A DNA stretch of 64,000 bases. It comes from Tetrahymena elliotti 4EA. Taxonomy: Eukaryota > Ciliophora > Oligohymenophorea > Hymenostomatida > Tetrahymenidae. A program made the position numbers and the translations under genes. Positions 15,401-27,641 of this stretch are shown piece by piece (the stretch's first letter is position 1; each line of letters starts with the position of its first letter). The notes beneath the pieces were generated by a model. It worked only from the letters and a program-made list of their open reading frames with translations. It did no database searches and had not been told where the DNA came from. Where the stretch lies: NCBI GenBank assembly GCA_000231825.2, contig JH720303.1:248001-312000 (forward strand), in the 5' to 3' direction.

Positions 15401-15963
15401 AAAACAGGTTAACGATTGTTCTTTTCATGGTTGAGCAACATTGCTGATATTTTAAATCTATGGATTTTAATAAGGCCATGAAAATTTATAAAACACTCTT
15501 CTAACAAAGTCTTATCATCTAATTTAAGACCACCAATAGATTTTTCTGCTTCATCATCAGAGGCATTTGAATTTTCAGGATATATCTCCTTCTAACTAAT
15601 CCTATCAATTATTTTTTTACTATTTACTTCTTGCTTCTTTTCATGCTATGTGAACATTAAGCTTTATTTAAGTTATGAGTTTAATTCCCTTTGAGGATCA
15701 TCACTCTATATAAAACGCTTTAAGCTTTGTGACTTTTGGGTCTAAGTCAATTCCTTAGCTATTAAGCTAGAATTATTATCTTCTAACTACTAAAATCTTT
15801 TACTGCTTTAACTATAAGATAATGATGAGTCTTATAAATGTTCATATATTTTTCCTTAAGGAGCTTAATAATCATGAACATCATCTACATATTCAGACTT
15901 AATAGTGGCAGCAGGATCAAATGTGACGGATTTTTATGATTTGTTAAATCCTTTAGAATTCAT
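1..15963 (-). CDS. Giant multi-EF-hand protein with WD40 blades (3' end beyond window)
   Basis: Read on the minus strand with TAA/TAG as Gln, this is one continuous spliced gene from ATG at 15963, with many short GT..AG introns whose phases agree where I checked (for example 14011-14077, the introns near 12.75 kb and 12.2 kb, and those near 3.07 kb and 2.5-2.67 kb). About 4,400-4,700 residues lie in the window. EF-hand loops are clear at about 14790-14835, 14675-14715, 14340-14385, 11630-11672, 11370-11410, 11252-11293, 6022-6065, 5917-5957, 4788-4835, 3990-4033, 2968-3008, 2866-2903, 2127-2172, 1588-1626 and 999-1034. FDEDGDGVISQQEF and IDRDKNGMIDFQEF are textbook examples, and several other loops have lost ligands. 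WD40 blades lie at about 12.7-11.9 kb and 10.8-10.2 kb (ADNTIKLWNP), with a Lys-rich linker at 13.3-12.8 kb. The likely role is a calcium-responsive structural or ciliary protein, which is inference. Distant relatives could be the WDR49/CFAP337 or EFCAB6 families. Confidence 0.85.
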
Positions 15964-16661
15964 AGAGTATTTTTATTCTTTGCTAATATTATAAAATTTA
16001 AGTGACTATTTATTCTTTTTGAGTAGTTAATGTATCCCTATTTACTTCCTATATATCTATTTTGAATATAAATAATTAATACTTTCTCTAAAAATATTAA
16101 TTTCTTATCCAGCTTTTTTTTATATAATTTGTTTGTTTTTTTTATTATTCAATAAAAATAGTTGAATCTAAACTTATATGTTATCTTTTTTTAAATTTTT
16201 TATGGCTTTTTTTATAATAAATCGTATGAAGAGTATTCGGTCACTATCAAATTTCAAATCCTTATTGTTGCGCCTACCTACAAAATAAAAATTTATTTCA
16301 ATAAACATTTTTAAATTTAAAACAGTGGTAAGGAAGAATCTAAAATATATATATTAATACAATTTCAATAATATCCAGTACTTAATTATATATATTCATT
16401 TCTTTCTTTATTTTTTTTTGTAATTCATGTTAAATGAAAAAATTATTTTTTTTCTTTAAAAAAAATAAATTATAAATAAATAATTACAAACAAAGGGCAG
16501 AGTTATTTTCTATAATTATTGATTGGCCAATAACATTATAAGCCTTAAAAAATCTCTTAATTAATAATTTCTTTAACAGAAAAAATAGCTCTTCAAAATA
16601 GTCCACTAGATTTTAGTTTCAGATTTAAAATTCTTAATTATAAAATTAGATAATTTAGAAA
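15964..16661. promoter_or_regulatory. Divergent intergenic spacer
   Basis: This roughly 700-base spacer lies between the start codons of the giant EF-hand gene (minus) and the Q/N-rich gene (plus), so it should carry both promoters. It is almost pure A/T with poly-A and poly-T runs. I see no specific promoter motif. Confidence 0.5.
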
Positions 16662-18240
16662 ATGTACATAGAGAAATTTCATAAATAGAATAGAAGTTTC
16701 TCTAAGGGTTCAGGCCAATAGTCTAATGCAAGCTAATTGAAGAATTATAAATAAAATAGACTTAATAACTCATTAAATAAAATTAATAAGTATGATAAAG
16801 AAGATAAAAGTCTTAAAGAATTGCAAAATTCATTAATTGGCTAATATGATGATTTTGATTTTCAAGAAATTCCTAATAAAAATATAAATGAAAGTAATCT
16901 AAGGAAATTATTTTACTCCTAAAATGCGAGAGAAAAGTATGATTCATAATAGAAACCTACAAAACCTCCAATTGAAATTTCAAAAAATTAGAAAGAGAAG
17001 TAAAGATTATAGCAGATTTATACCAACTTAAATAGCAAAGGTAATAAAAGAACAGATTAAAAGCAACATAATATGATCTAGGAACCGAAATAAATATTAT
17101 ATGATATTGAAAAGTAGAAACAAGATTTAAGTTTAGAATCATAGAAAAAATAGTAGATTATTTTAAATTAGTAAAATGACAAATAGTATTGTTTTTATGA
17201 TGCAAGTTACTATCAAAATTATATTAGAAATTCTCCTTAAGATTTTGATGATAAAAACTCAAGTCAAAATTCATCATTTTATTCTTAAATTGGAGGTAAA
17301 TCCAAAAAAAAACAAGATGAATAAGTTTAGAGGCCAGCTGTAGATTAAATTTAAGAAGATAATATTAATAACATTAAAACAATAACATCCTCAAATAATA
17401 TAAGTAAATAAGATGTAAGTACCTTGAATCCCTCTTTTTATAACAATAAGCAGAGATTCATTTAGAAATTCTAAAACAACAAACATAACAATTAGAATGT
17501 AATTAGTTCAAATAATATGCAAAAAAGAGTAGATACTCAAACTTAAGGGAATCAATAATAATCAACCAATAATTCAACTAATCATATATAAAACAACCAA
17601 ATCATACCAAAAAATGGAAACCATACAAAAGAATTAAAAAACGCTTCATTAATCAAGATAGAATAAACTCAGAAAAATAATGATCCTTTAGCTTAAATTG
17701 ACGAATTGAAGTAAATTATGATGATAGAACAATAAAATATATCAAAAATATTAAATAAGGTAAATAAATATTATTAAAATAAGTATTATATTAAAATTTT
17801 ATAAATAAAGGGAAACTAAGTTCTCCAACCAAAGCTAACTAATAGCTCTATTAAAGATTAAAAAACAAGCTTTTATAAAAACTCAGATATTACTATTTCA
17901 GATATTAAGTAAATTATCTTATTTTTATTTGTTAATATCAAAAATTTGTTCTGCTATCTTATTTCAATTTTTTATTTTAGGAACTTACTTAAGTAGTAAA
18001 ATAATTAAATTTAAAGCTAACACTTTTCATTAAATTATTTTATTAAACTTCTATTTAAATAGTAAAGAAGGACTTCTTGGAGCTTATGAAGAATATAATA
18101 AAATGAGCAAACATGATATAATAGAAAAGCTATTAGTTTCTGAGCATATAATGAAATAACTATACAAGAAGACTAAATAATATTAAGAATAATTATAGTA
18201 AATGAGCCAATAGAAACAAGAAGAACCAGTTGAAAAATGA
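16662..18240 (+). CDS. Gln/Asn-rich protein of unknown function with a C-terminal coiled coil
   Basis: Three exons: 16662-17759, 17811-17908 and 18063-18240. The total is 1374 nt, exactly 458 codons (457 aa), with TGA as the only stop. The protein is low-complexity and rich in Gln, Asn, Ser and Lys for most of its length. The last 60 or so residues are charged and helical (GLLGAYEEYNKM, then a Lys/Gln-rich stretch) and end in EEPVEK. Intron 2 was placed by phase: the 3' exon is plainly coding only in the frame reached by splicing 17909-18062. I recognise no enzyme or binding motif. The composition is common among ciliate regulatory and scaffold proteins. Confidence 0.7.
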
Positions 18241-19199
18241 AATTAAAATCTTTTTAAAAAAATATAATGATTCAAGATAAAAAAAATTGCCATTGATTTT
18301 AATTAAAGCAAAATAATTTTATCAATTTAATTAACAACCTTTGAAAAATATATATAATAATTTATGACTAAGTATTTTTCCTTAATTATTAAGACTATTC
18401 CTAAATTTTCTACTAATCTACTGGGCTCTCCTTTTGTTTGAATAGTAATAAAAATGAAAAGTTTCTTTGCTAAAAAACGAATAATAAAAAAATAAAGGTA
18501 TCAGATCTAAATAGAAAGAATTTTAAAGCACTTTATTTTTGTTATAAAATATTATCATAAAATGAGGGAATTTTAAAGATTTTGATTTATGAATAACATT
18601 TCATCATATGAATATATGAATGTATTTAATCTTTAGCTTTTTACTTTAATTTCATATTTATGAAATATTGAAAAATATTATTTCTATCTATTTTAGATTT
18701 TTTACATGGTAACTTACACTTTAATTTTTCTGAAAAAAAAGTAAAAATTAAATAAGAATATTTTTAGAAAAAAATATTTAAAAATATGTGAAAAAGGAAG
18801 AAGTTTTTTGTGGTTATGATTAATTTAAAAGTATTATTGAATTATCTATTTTTAACAATGTGAGCTACTTTTCCTTGTACTTGCTTTACACAACAAGGAT
18901 ACATCTAAAGTGAATTTATTTTGGAGTAAAATGACGTTTTTAAAAAAGAAGATCCAAAGAATTTAGATTAAAAGAATAAATCAATAGTATGCAATATATT
19001 CAAATGTTTGTCAAACATTTGAAGATTTCTTTTTAAGTGAAGCGTATTTTGCTGAAAAAAATTTATCTAATCTGAATAAAATAAACAGATAAGATATTCA
19101 AAAATACCAATAAATTGTAAAAGTAATTTAATAATTATAAAAAAAAAGTTTATTTTTTAAAATTAAATAGAAGTAGATCAAAAACTTTAAAATAAATAA

Positions 19200-20546
19200 A
19201 TGTTCTCAAAATTTAGTTCTTATTTCACCAAAAAGACTTTTGGTTATAGCAGCTTATCTTTATTGGGTTTAGTAGGAATCAACTATTAACTTTAAAAAAG
19301 CAAAGGAACTGTTTATTCTAAAGAAAGTGATGAAATTAATGTTTGTGTTACAGGAGCTGCTGGACAAATCGGATATGCATTTTTACCTCTCCTTCTAACT
19401 GGATAATGCTTTGGTGATAAAAAAATCAATCTCCGTTTGCTTGATGTACCATAAGCTGAGTCTATCTTACATGGTGTAGAACTTGAACTCTAAGATGGTG
19501 CCTATCCTCTCCTTAAAAGTATCTAAGCTGGTTCTGATGAAAAAGTATTATTTAAAGATGCTGATGTAGCTGTTTTCATTGGTGGTTTCCCCAGAAAGCC
19601 AGGTATGGAAAGAAAAGACTTGCTCACTATTAATGGAAACATTTTCAAAAAGCAAGGTGAAGCTTTAGACACAGTTGCTAAGAAAACATGCAAATCATTA
19701 GTAGTTGCCAACCCTGCAAATACAAATTGTCTAATTTTGGCAGAAACTGCTAAGAGCTTACCAAAATAGAACTTTTCTGCATTGACCAGATTAGATCATA
19801 ATAGAGCCATCAGCTAAATTGCACTTAAAGCTGGATGTCCTATTACTGAAGTTAAAAATGTTATCATTTGGGGTAATCACTCCACAACTCAGTATCCTGA
19901 TGTAAACCACGGAACTGTCTTAGGTATATACTAATTTTGTATTAACAAATAATTAACTACCTTACTATTAAAATTGTTAAATTATGTCAAATTCTTAAAA
20001 TTAAAAATAAGAAATCAAATTTATGAAAGCAATATAAAAGATAAAATAATAAATCATAAGAAGAAAGTATTATTAGAAAAAGCATTTTTTTATAAATAAA
20101 TATGAGGCACCATTTTATATCCAAGAAAAATTTAATTAAAATTATATAATATTATTAAATTATATTTAATAGGAAAGAGAATCAGATAATTTATTAATGA
20201 TGAAGCCTATTTGAATAATGCTTTTATTGAAAGAGTTTAAAAAAGAGGAGGGGAAGTTCTTGCAGCAAGAAAGAACTCATCAGTTATGAGTGCTGCTAAT
20301 GCTGTCAAGGACCATTTACATGATTGGTATTTTGGTACTAAGTCTGGTGAATTTGTATCTATGGCTGTTTATTCTGATGGTTCCTATGGTGTTCCAAATG
20401 GACTTATCTTTTCTTATCCCGTTACTTGTTCTAACTTTAACTATAAGATTGTTTAAGGATTACATATTGATGAATTTTCTAAGGAAAAAATTAGAATTAC
20501 TACTGAAGAGCTTCTTTCTGAAAAGGCTGATGCTTTTTCTTCTTGA
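19200..20546 (+). CDS. Malate dehydrogenase, cytosolic-type family, with N-terminal extension
   Basis: Two exons, 19200-19923 and 20173-20546, total 1098 nt (365 aa). The enzyme interconverts malate and oxaloacetate with NAD. The Rossmann loop [18 protein letters not shown] begins near residue 50. [36 protein letters not shown] and the catalytic-His segment [12 protein letters not shown] follow in the usual order. The C-terminal half is [16 protein letters not shown] and [14 protein letters not shown]. The first 43 or so residues are an extra Ser/Lys/aromatic-rich stretch ([18 protein letters not shown]) before the core, like a mitochondrial presequence on a cytosolic-type enzyme. The single intron is 249 nt and AT-rich. 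Gln is written TAA/TAG throughout. Organelle location is inference. Confidence 0.95.
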
Positions 20547-20995
20547 AAAACATAAACAAAATAAAGTTATAATTTAACTCTATTTTAATTAACTTTATAT
20601 TGTGTATGATACTTTAATTGAAATCATCTTAAATGTTTTAGATCATTTTAAAATTTTAATTAATATTTTTAATTTTGAAAGTTATATTTATGTCATTTTT
20701 ATATCTTTAAACCACCTTAAAATTTTTATTTCTGAAAAGTTATTTCAATAAAAATATTTTTTTTTTGATAAATTTTTTAATTTTAAAAGTTGATCTTTAA
20801 TTTTTAATTATTTTAAATAATTTTTTTAGAAAATTTTATGATATATAAAATATAAATTTATATTTAAAAATAATAAAATAAATTTAATAACATATAGATT
20901 TACTGATTATATTAATTAGGAGAAAATATTTATTTTAGAATAAACTTTTAGCAGATTTCATTTTAATTTATTAAATTTCATTTGCTATTTTAAAA

Positions 20996-21588
20996 TCAAG
21001 ATCTTTGAGACTCTGTATCGCAGCAAGTGCAACAAATTTTCTTTGCTATTTTTTAACCAAAAGGTATAAAGCTCAAAGTATACCAAACATAGGCTAAAAA
21101 TTGAAGTACAATGAAGAGAACGCATAAAGGGACAATATAAATAGCCAGAGCAAATACAAGGGTTCCTACCATAGATAATATGTAAACAATTGTAGTAAAA
21201 ATACGCGATTTATGTTTCATAGCTTTGACTTAAGATTTAGGTCCTGATAGAAAACATGTACTATTAATAGGAAAATCAAATTAATTTAAAATTTATTTAA
21301 TGTAATGATACCCCATAATGCAAACTATATTTCCTATTGTATAAAGAACAGCAAAAAATGCTATTCCTTTACTTCTACTGAAAAAAGCGCCCATGGCTAA
21401 TGAAGAGATTACCCATCCTAATTTTTTTAAATTTGATTTACATTTTTATAATTTAATAATTTAAGATAACCTATAACACTACATATTAAGAATCCTGTTA
21501 ATCTTTATTTATATGAAAGTTTAGGGCAGCAAGAATCTAATAATTCATCAGTCTTGCTTTTCTTTGTAAAGAATAATTTATCAGACAT
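20996..21588 (-). CDS. SFT2-family vesicle transport membrane protein
   Basis: Two exons (21588-21471 and 21417-20996) with a 53-nt intron, 540 nt in total, 179 aa. SFT2 proteins are four-helix membrane proteins of the Golgi/endosome retrograde pathway. The family signature is visible. LSYKQRLTGFLICSVIG in the first segment is followed by YTIGNIVCIMGYHY, then the hydrophilic linker with CFLSGPKSQVKAMKHKSR, then VLQFLAYVWYTLSFIPFG and a Cys-rich tail (KICCTCCDTESQRS). The splice completes the VIGW motif at the end of helix 1. It converges with malate dehydrogenase, with 449 bases between the stops. Identification rests on motif recall only. Confidence 0.85.
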
Positions 21589-22116
21589 TTTATTTTATTT
21601 TTGTTTTACTCACTTTTGCTTATCTATTTTTTAAAATCAATAAAATTCACAAATTTTAATTAGAAAACTAGATTTCTCCCAATGAGAAAAGAAGATATGA
21701 TTAGATGACAATTAAGGAGTAGATAGATAAATTTTTGGTAAAAATTTTTGTATAATTTCTGATCCAGATAAAGTTGAATAATTCTAACTATGATAAAATA
21801 AATATGCTTTTACATCAGCTATTAATTTAAAAGTCATGCTACAAAAAGTAAAAAAGTAAAAATATTATAGAGAGAGAACGAAGGAGAAGATTTAATAATA
21901 ATTTGGTTATGTTATAAAATTATCCATTTATGTACAATTTAAATTATATAAAGAAGATTTAAAAATTTAATTTTAATATTTTTATTCATGACAAATATTT
22001 CTAACTATTTTAAAGTATTTTTGGATTTAAAATCAAAATTTTATGTCAAAATACTTGTTTAAAAATCCACATTTTTTCTTCTTCTTTTTTTTGTCAATTA
22101 AAAATTTAAAATTATA

Positions 22117-23025
22117 TCATGCAGAAGTAGCTCCATTTGTAGTCTTTTTATTTTTCTTTCTATTTGCAAATGAAAATTTATTTAATCTTGAATTCCAAAT
22201 AGCACCTGCTATGATTAAAATATTTCCTATATATGTTAAATAATTGTGTATATCGAAGATCATATCGCTACAGATCATTAAGCTTCCTATTACACTTATT
22301 ATAAATGGAGGATATTTCCAAGTATTTTTGACAGAGTAAAGTGAAATAAGAGAGATTCCAATAAAGAAAAATGCTATAAAGTTAAGATAATGAATATATT
22401 CAACAATAGGTATTCCAAAAGCACTAAAGAAAGCTGAGACAGTTGATAAATATATACTATTGCATGATCCTCCTGCACATATTGTCATAGTATTACCCAT
22501 GACAGATAATATACTGTTTACTATTAATTGAGTAAAAGAAACTTTCTTTTCATCTTCTTCTGAATTATCTTTAAAAGGAAGCATTTAATCTTCTATTATA
22601 TTTTTACATGCTACAGAATATCCCCAATAAGAAAAAAATATGACTGCTATAGCTGCTAAAATATGCTTTAAAGACTCATTAACTTATTCGGGTGTCTCTG
22701 AATCATCTATTTTTTGTAAATATTGACTCAAAAAAAGTGCAATTACAATACAACTACTAAGGATTATTATTTAAGTGAACTTCCAAATCATTATTAGCTT
22801 TATATCTTGAAAATTTTGTATTTTGCTTGCCATAGATTATGTTTTAGTTAGAAAGAATAAAACTTTTAACAAGCTGTAAACAAAAAATATATTTGTAGGA
22901 AGGAACACAATCCACCACCTGACATAAAGATTTTTTTCTACTTTAGAATAGAATATTGCTAAACTTAATAAATTAAGGACTCCAAAACTAGTTGATGGAG
23001 GAGCTACTATAACCTTTTATTCCAT
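22117..23025 (-). CDS. Polytopic membrane protein, unknown function
   Basis: A single exon, 909 nt, 302 aa, from ATG at 23025 to TGA at 22117. Read with TAA as Gln it starts MEQKVIVAPPSTSFGVLN. There are about seven or eight hydrophobic segments: LLSLAIFYS, WWIVFLPTNIFFVYSLL, IIILSSCIVIALFL, HILAAIAVIFFSYWGYS, a pair around YLNFIAFFFIGISLISLY, FIISVIGSLMI and YIGNILIIAGAIW. The C-terminus is Lys/Asn-rich (NRKKNKKTTNG). The topology resembles small eukaryotic multi-spanners, but I do not recognise the family. It shares orientation with the SFT2 gene, 528 bases upstream of it. Confidence 0.75.
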
Positions 23026-26000
23026 TTTTTTCTTGTTACTATGCTACGCTGCTAATTTAATGGCTTTCTATCAATATTTTTTTATTAAACTGACTGTTTT
23101 TCTAACAATTTTTAGCTTAAAATTTTGAAATAAAATTTTTAGCTTGACTAATCTCCAAACAAAAAAAAAGATATTGTTTATTTTAAGCGCTAACTATAAA
23201 TTTTAGTAAACGCATCAGTTTAACAAAAAAATCTAAAATACTTCAATTATTCTAAAAATAGGCATATTTCTGAATCTTTGCATAGATGTTACTTCAACTA
23301 ACTAGCCTAATTAAAAAGTGAAACTTGATCAAATAAAAATATTAAAAAATTTATTTCAAATTTGTAATATTTTTAGCACATATCAAATAAATATTGACTG
23401 CCAAAAAATATTTATTTATTGAAATTTTTTAATTTATTTGATGAAATATTGGATATTTTTCTTCAATTGAAATAAAATAATTTTGAGTTATATTTAGAAT
23501 AAACTCATATATTTTATTTATGAGGTTGATATAAACTATATCTTGCATTATTTTTTCTAAGTGAAAAAGCTTAGGTGATTAAGAATGGTAAAAATGTTTT
23601 GCTTTTTAAATTTGACAAATCTTATTTTATCAAAATTTATGAAAAATAAATAATTGAGGTTTATTTTGGTTGCAAAAGAACAAAAAATAAGTTTTTCGAC
23701 CACAAAAAATAAAATAAATAGAGAAACTTACTGCTAATACTATAAAATTTTTTTGAATTTAGCTTACACAGTAATTTCAATGATTCTCAAATGACTAAGC
23801 AATATAATAAGATGAAAGTAATATATATTATAAAATATTAAGAATCTTAATTAATTAATGGTATTAGCAAAAAGCAGGGAAAAAAATTTTTTTGTTTTTT
23901 TTGTTATTAGTAATTAATGTTTATTGATTTTAAAAGCTGGGGAAATTAAAATCTATTTAGAATAGTTATCTGTATTTACTTTGCAGCTAAAAAGTAAATT
24001 TAAATTAGGAAGAAGCACTAAAAATATTCTACTTTACCCACAAAAATTAAATTAAGAATTACCATACGTTTTTTTTCTCCTTTACACTTAGTTAGTATTT
24101 ATTTTGTAAGATGTTCTGTAGAAGATCTCAACATTAAAAAAAAATACTTGAGTTTCAAGCAAAAATTCTGTTTAAAAAAGCAATTTTAACAATTTTTGAA
24201 ATATTAAAAAAAACAAAAGCATGATGTAGATATGGGTTAGTAAATTGAAAAGATAGAAAAGACTGTAAATATAATTCATTAAAAATACTTTTTAATTTTA
24301 AATTTTGTTATTTTTGATTAAATTTAGCTGAAATCAACATATTTAAGAGTAGATTGATAAAATTATCTAATTTATGTTTAATTAATAATTAATTTACAGG
24401 CCATTTTGCTCATTAGTGGATATTATTTGATTAATAATCCTAGCTTTCAAAAAACTACAAAATGATATTTGAGTTTTAAGGCAAAGCTCAAATCATTGGA
24501 TTTTAACCACTTGAAATAAAAGAGCCAAAAAATTTATTAATCGCTTATTCACTTACTAAATACAAATCTTAATAATAAATTATTTTTAAGCATCTGAAAT
24601 GTCTGAAAAATACATATAATTCTTGGTTAATTAGCAGAAGGTCGATAGAGATTTTGATTGAATAAAAATAAGTAAGCTAAATATTGATTTATTTTGTAAA
24701 GGGGACTAGAAAGTAATTTGAAAAATAATTATTACTATATTTTATTTGAGTTTAAGTGTTTGACTTCTAGACAGAAAAAAAAAATTGAAATAGCTTGATA
24801 CGAAAATAAAAAAATTTAACTTTGTAATGTGCAGATTGGACAATTTTTTTTTAGATTTTTTAGCAAAAATTTTAGTCTATTTTATGTTGTTTAGGAGAGT
24901 AAATTACTAGTGAAAAGAAATGTAAGGGTATCTAACTTGCTGGCTGTGATTTTGAATGTAATGGGTATTTGTATATTTTCTTTGTTTAGCTTTTTTGTTA
25001 ATCTTTCAGAAAAATGTAAATTATAATCAATCTAATCTATGGTAAGAGGAAAAAGATCATATTTCTCAGCAAGTAAGTATATAGGCAATCGATTTGTCAT
25101 ATCTAATTTTTTTACTTGAATAACTAAATAAAAGTAAATTTATCTTAATATTAATTTTCAAATATGATACATAGGACTGAACTCTTTATTTTGTTTGAAA
25201 TACTTTTGGTGGATAGATAGAAGGCTGATCGGGAAAAAAAAAATCATGAACAGCTTTAAATATTTTATTTACTATGAAAAAATTCAAACTATATAATATC
25301 AAAATTTAAATAAGTTAAAAAATGTAACAAGACGAGATAATTTGATAAATATTGATAAAAGGATAATAGTTACAAAGAAAAACTAGAATAGTATCGTACA
25401 TCTGATAAAATATATATTTAATATGTAATTTTATAATTTATTATTTGTATTTGCTATAAGCTCTACTTTCCAATTGTGTTTAATTAATTTATTGATTTAT
25501 TTATTTATACCAACAGCCATCTACTTAATTTTTACTGACATTTATTTTTAAAAAATCGATTATAATTAATATGCTTGAGATGTATTGTGTTTGATTAAGT
25601 AAAATAGTAATAATTTTATTTATATGATATTTTATTGAAATTTTGAAATTTTTTGAAAGAGTTTTGTATAGAAGGATGGATATTCAAGCTATTGATAGTC
25701 GATTTGATCAAATAAATTTGTTCTTAAAAAGAACCCAGTTTAAATATAACTAGATGGTCAAGGATTGTGTTACAAGAAAGAAATATGATTGTTATTATGG
25801 TTATAGTATAGTACATACATTTTTTAAAGTGCTTAGCTGGATGTTATTAGTATCTAGGCTATTAGGCTATATGACAGATATTAAGTGTAGTTGTTAGCGT
25901 TGGAAAGAGATTAGCAAATTATTAACTAAATTGTTTATAGAGTTAAGAGCGATAGTTAATTGTATATATTGCAAGAGTTTTGTTATTTATTTAGTATTTA

Positions 26001-26115
26001 TTTTTGCATAAAGGAAAGAAATAGATTGTTTATAAATGAAAAAGTCTCTGGAGAGGAAAAAATCTTTCTTAAATTTAATTAAAAACAGAATTTAATTCGA
26101 AATTCAATTCATTTC
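23026..26115. other. Gene-poor AT-rich stretch
   Basis: About 3 kb of A/T-rich sequence with many homopolymer runs. I find no frame with protein-like composition on either strand, even with the ciliate code. No RNA gene is recognisable. Confidence 0.5.
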
Positions 26116-27641
26116 TCAAAGGAGTACTTGCTCTAAGACAATAGCATCTTACTTAGGAACGTTTCTTATGTTTTTAGTTAAAATTAATTTGTAGAGAAAA
26201 CCTTGGACTTAACCGCTGGTTTTGTTAAATCTTCTATTGACAGTTTAATTAGTTTAATTGAATTGGTTGTAGAAACCTTAATAAGGCATATCAAGACTTT
26301 CGTATTTGAAGATGGAAGGTTTCTTGGAATGAGTCTTAATCTTTTCCTATTCTTCAGCAAGAATTTAGTCAACTGCTTACTATTCGCTGAACTAACGTTA
26401 TTATTCAGAGGTAGGATATCCTACTTAAACTAATTGAGGAATACCGAGTTCTAAAAGCTTCATGTACCAAAGTTAAGCTTCAGCAGAGTTCAAAAATAGG
26501 AATGTTGTTGATAATTCATTCTTACTGAATATAATTTTAGAGTTAACATATTATCCGTTTTATTCTGTAAATATAGCAAACTTAACTAGGCCATCGAAAA
26601 TCAAAGTACTTTTTGCAAGTCTATCCTATTTATAAAAAGATAAAATTTAATATAAAGAAATAATTAAAAGTGAACAAATAAAAAAAAATGATCTAATCTG
26701 CTGCTGTTTTGATTGTTAATTATGTTCTTTAATTTGTTGACTTGCGTTTGTAATTAAACTTGGATTTTTTATTGAAAAGATTTAGTTCTATAATTAATTG
26801 GGTGTGTAAGAAGAAGGAGAAGAAAGAAAATAATTAATTTTTTGAGCTGATTATTTTCTCTCAATACAATGATTAATTATTTAGTGTGATAAATTTTATA
26901 ATTTATGCGTTACTTATAAATACTGTAAAAAGCTTTTTTTAAATTTTCCCTTTCTCCTTCTTCTTTGTAATAGAATATTATCTAATGGTCTTCAGAATCT
27001 CAAAATCAAAAGTTCATATTCTTAAACGTTTGATTTTTTGTGGATTAATTTAAATAGAGAGTAACATTTAATCATGGTCAGCGCTTATATTACTTTGCGT
27101 TAAGATTTTACGGTTATAAAAGATTTATATTTTTTAACAAATTTTATATATCCATTTAAATCAAATTTATGATTTCAATCAAAGAAGGAAAATTAATATC
27201 TTCAGTAAAAATTAGCAACGATTGATTTAATTTCTCAATTAAATATTTCAAAAAATAAAAAGAGCTGTTCAATTAAGCAAAATTAATTAAAAAAGCCGGA
27301 GATTTTAGCTCTTATTTTTCTTATTAAAGAGTGATTTTAGAGCTCCTGTGAATTAATTTCTTTTGCTTTGCGATAATTTATGAACATAATAAAACAATTT
27401 TTCTGGATTAGATCAATGAATATTTATTGTAAAGTAAAAAGCTAATTACCTATGCAATAACGACTTAGTCTTGAAACAAGCATAAATTAAGGTAAGTCTA
27501 AGAGGACTATTCAATAAAGCTGCTATAAAGAATAGGAGGGCACTAGGGAATAGTGATGAAAGATTGGGGTTAATTCTATTAAGCTTGAGGATGGTATTGA
27601 GCAGTAAACTCTTAAGTTTCTTGAACACAACAGTCAGCCAT
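26116..27641 (-). CDS. Two-exon protein of unknown function with a long intron
   Basis: Exon 1 is 27641-27450 (192 nt, 64 codons, starting MADCCVQETQEF). Exon 2 is 26625-26116 (510 nt), giving 233 aa. The exons join in phase 0 across an 824-nt intron (26626-27449). Exon 1 is Gln/Pro-rich. Exon 2 has a folded-looking core, including DRLAKSTLIFDGLVKFAIF and SAEAQLWYMKLLELGIPQL, followed by an acidic/Lys helix and a Gln/Asn-rich segment, and ends VLEQVLL. I do not recognise the family. The intron is unusually long for this window, so a missed small exon inside it is possible. The base composition is richer in G/C than the flanks, supporting coding. Confidence 0.65.

Noticed and set aside
20290..20577. 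Hydrophobic 95-residue reading frame on the plus strand
   Set aside because: It overlaps malate dehydrogenase exon 2 in a different frame. The MDH frame has the conserved motifs.
22117..22584. 155-residue membrane protein starting MLPFKDNSEE
   Set aside because: The frame is open upstream through TAA codons to a better start at 23025. This is only its C-terminal half.
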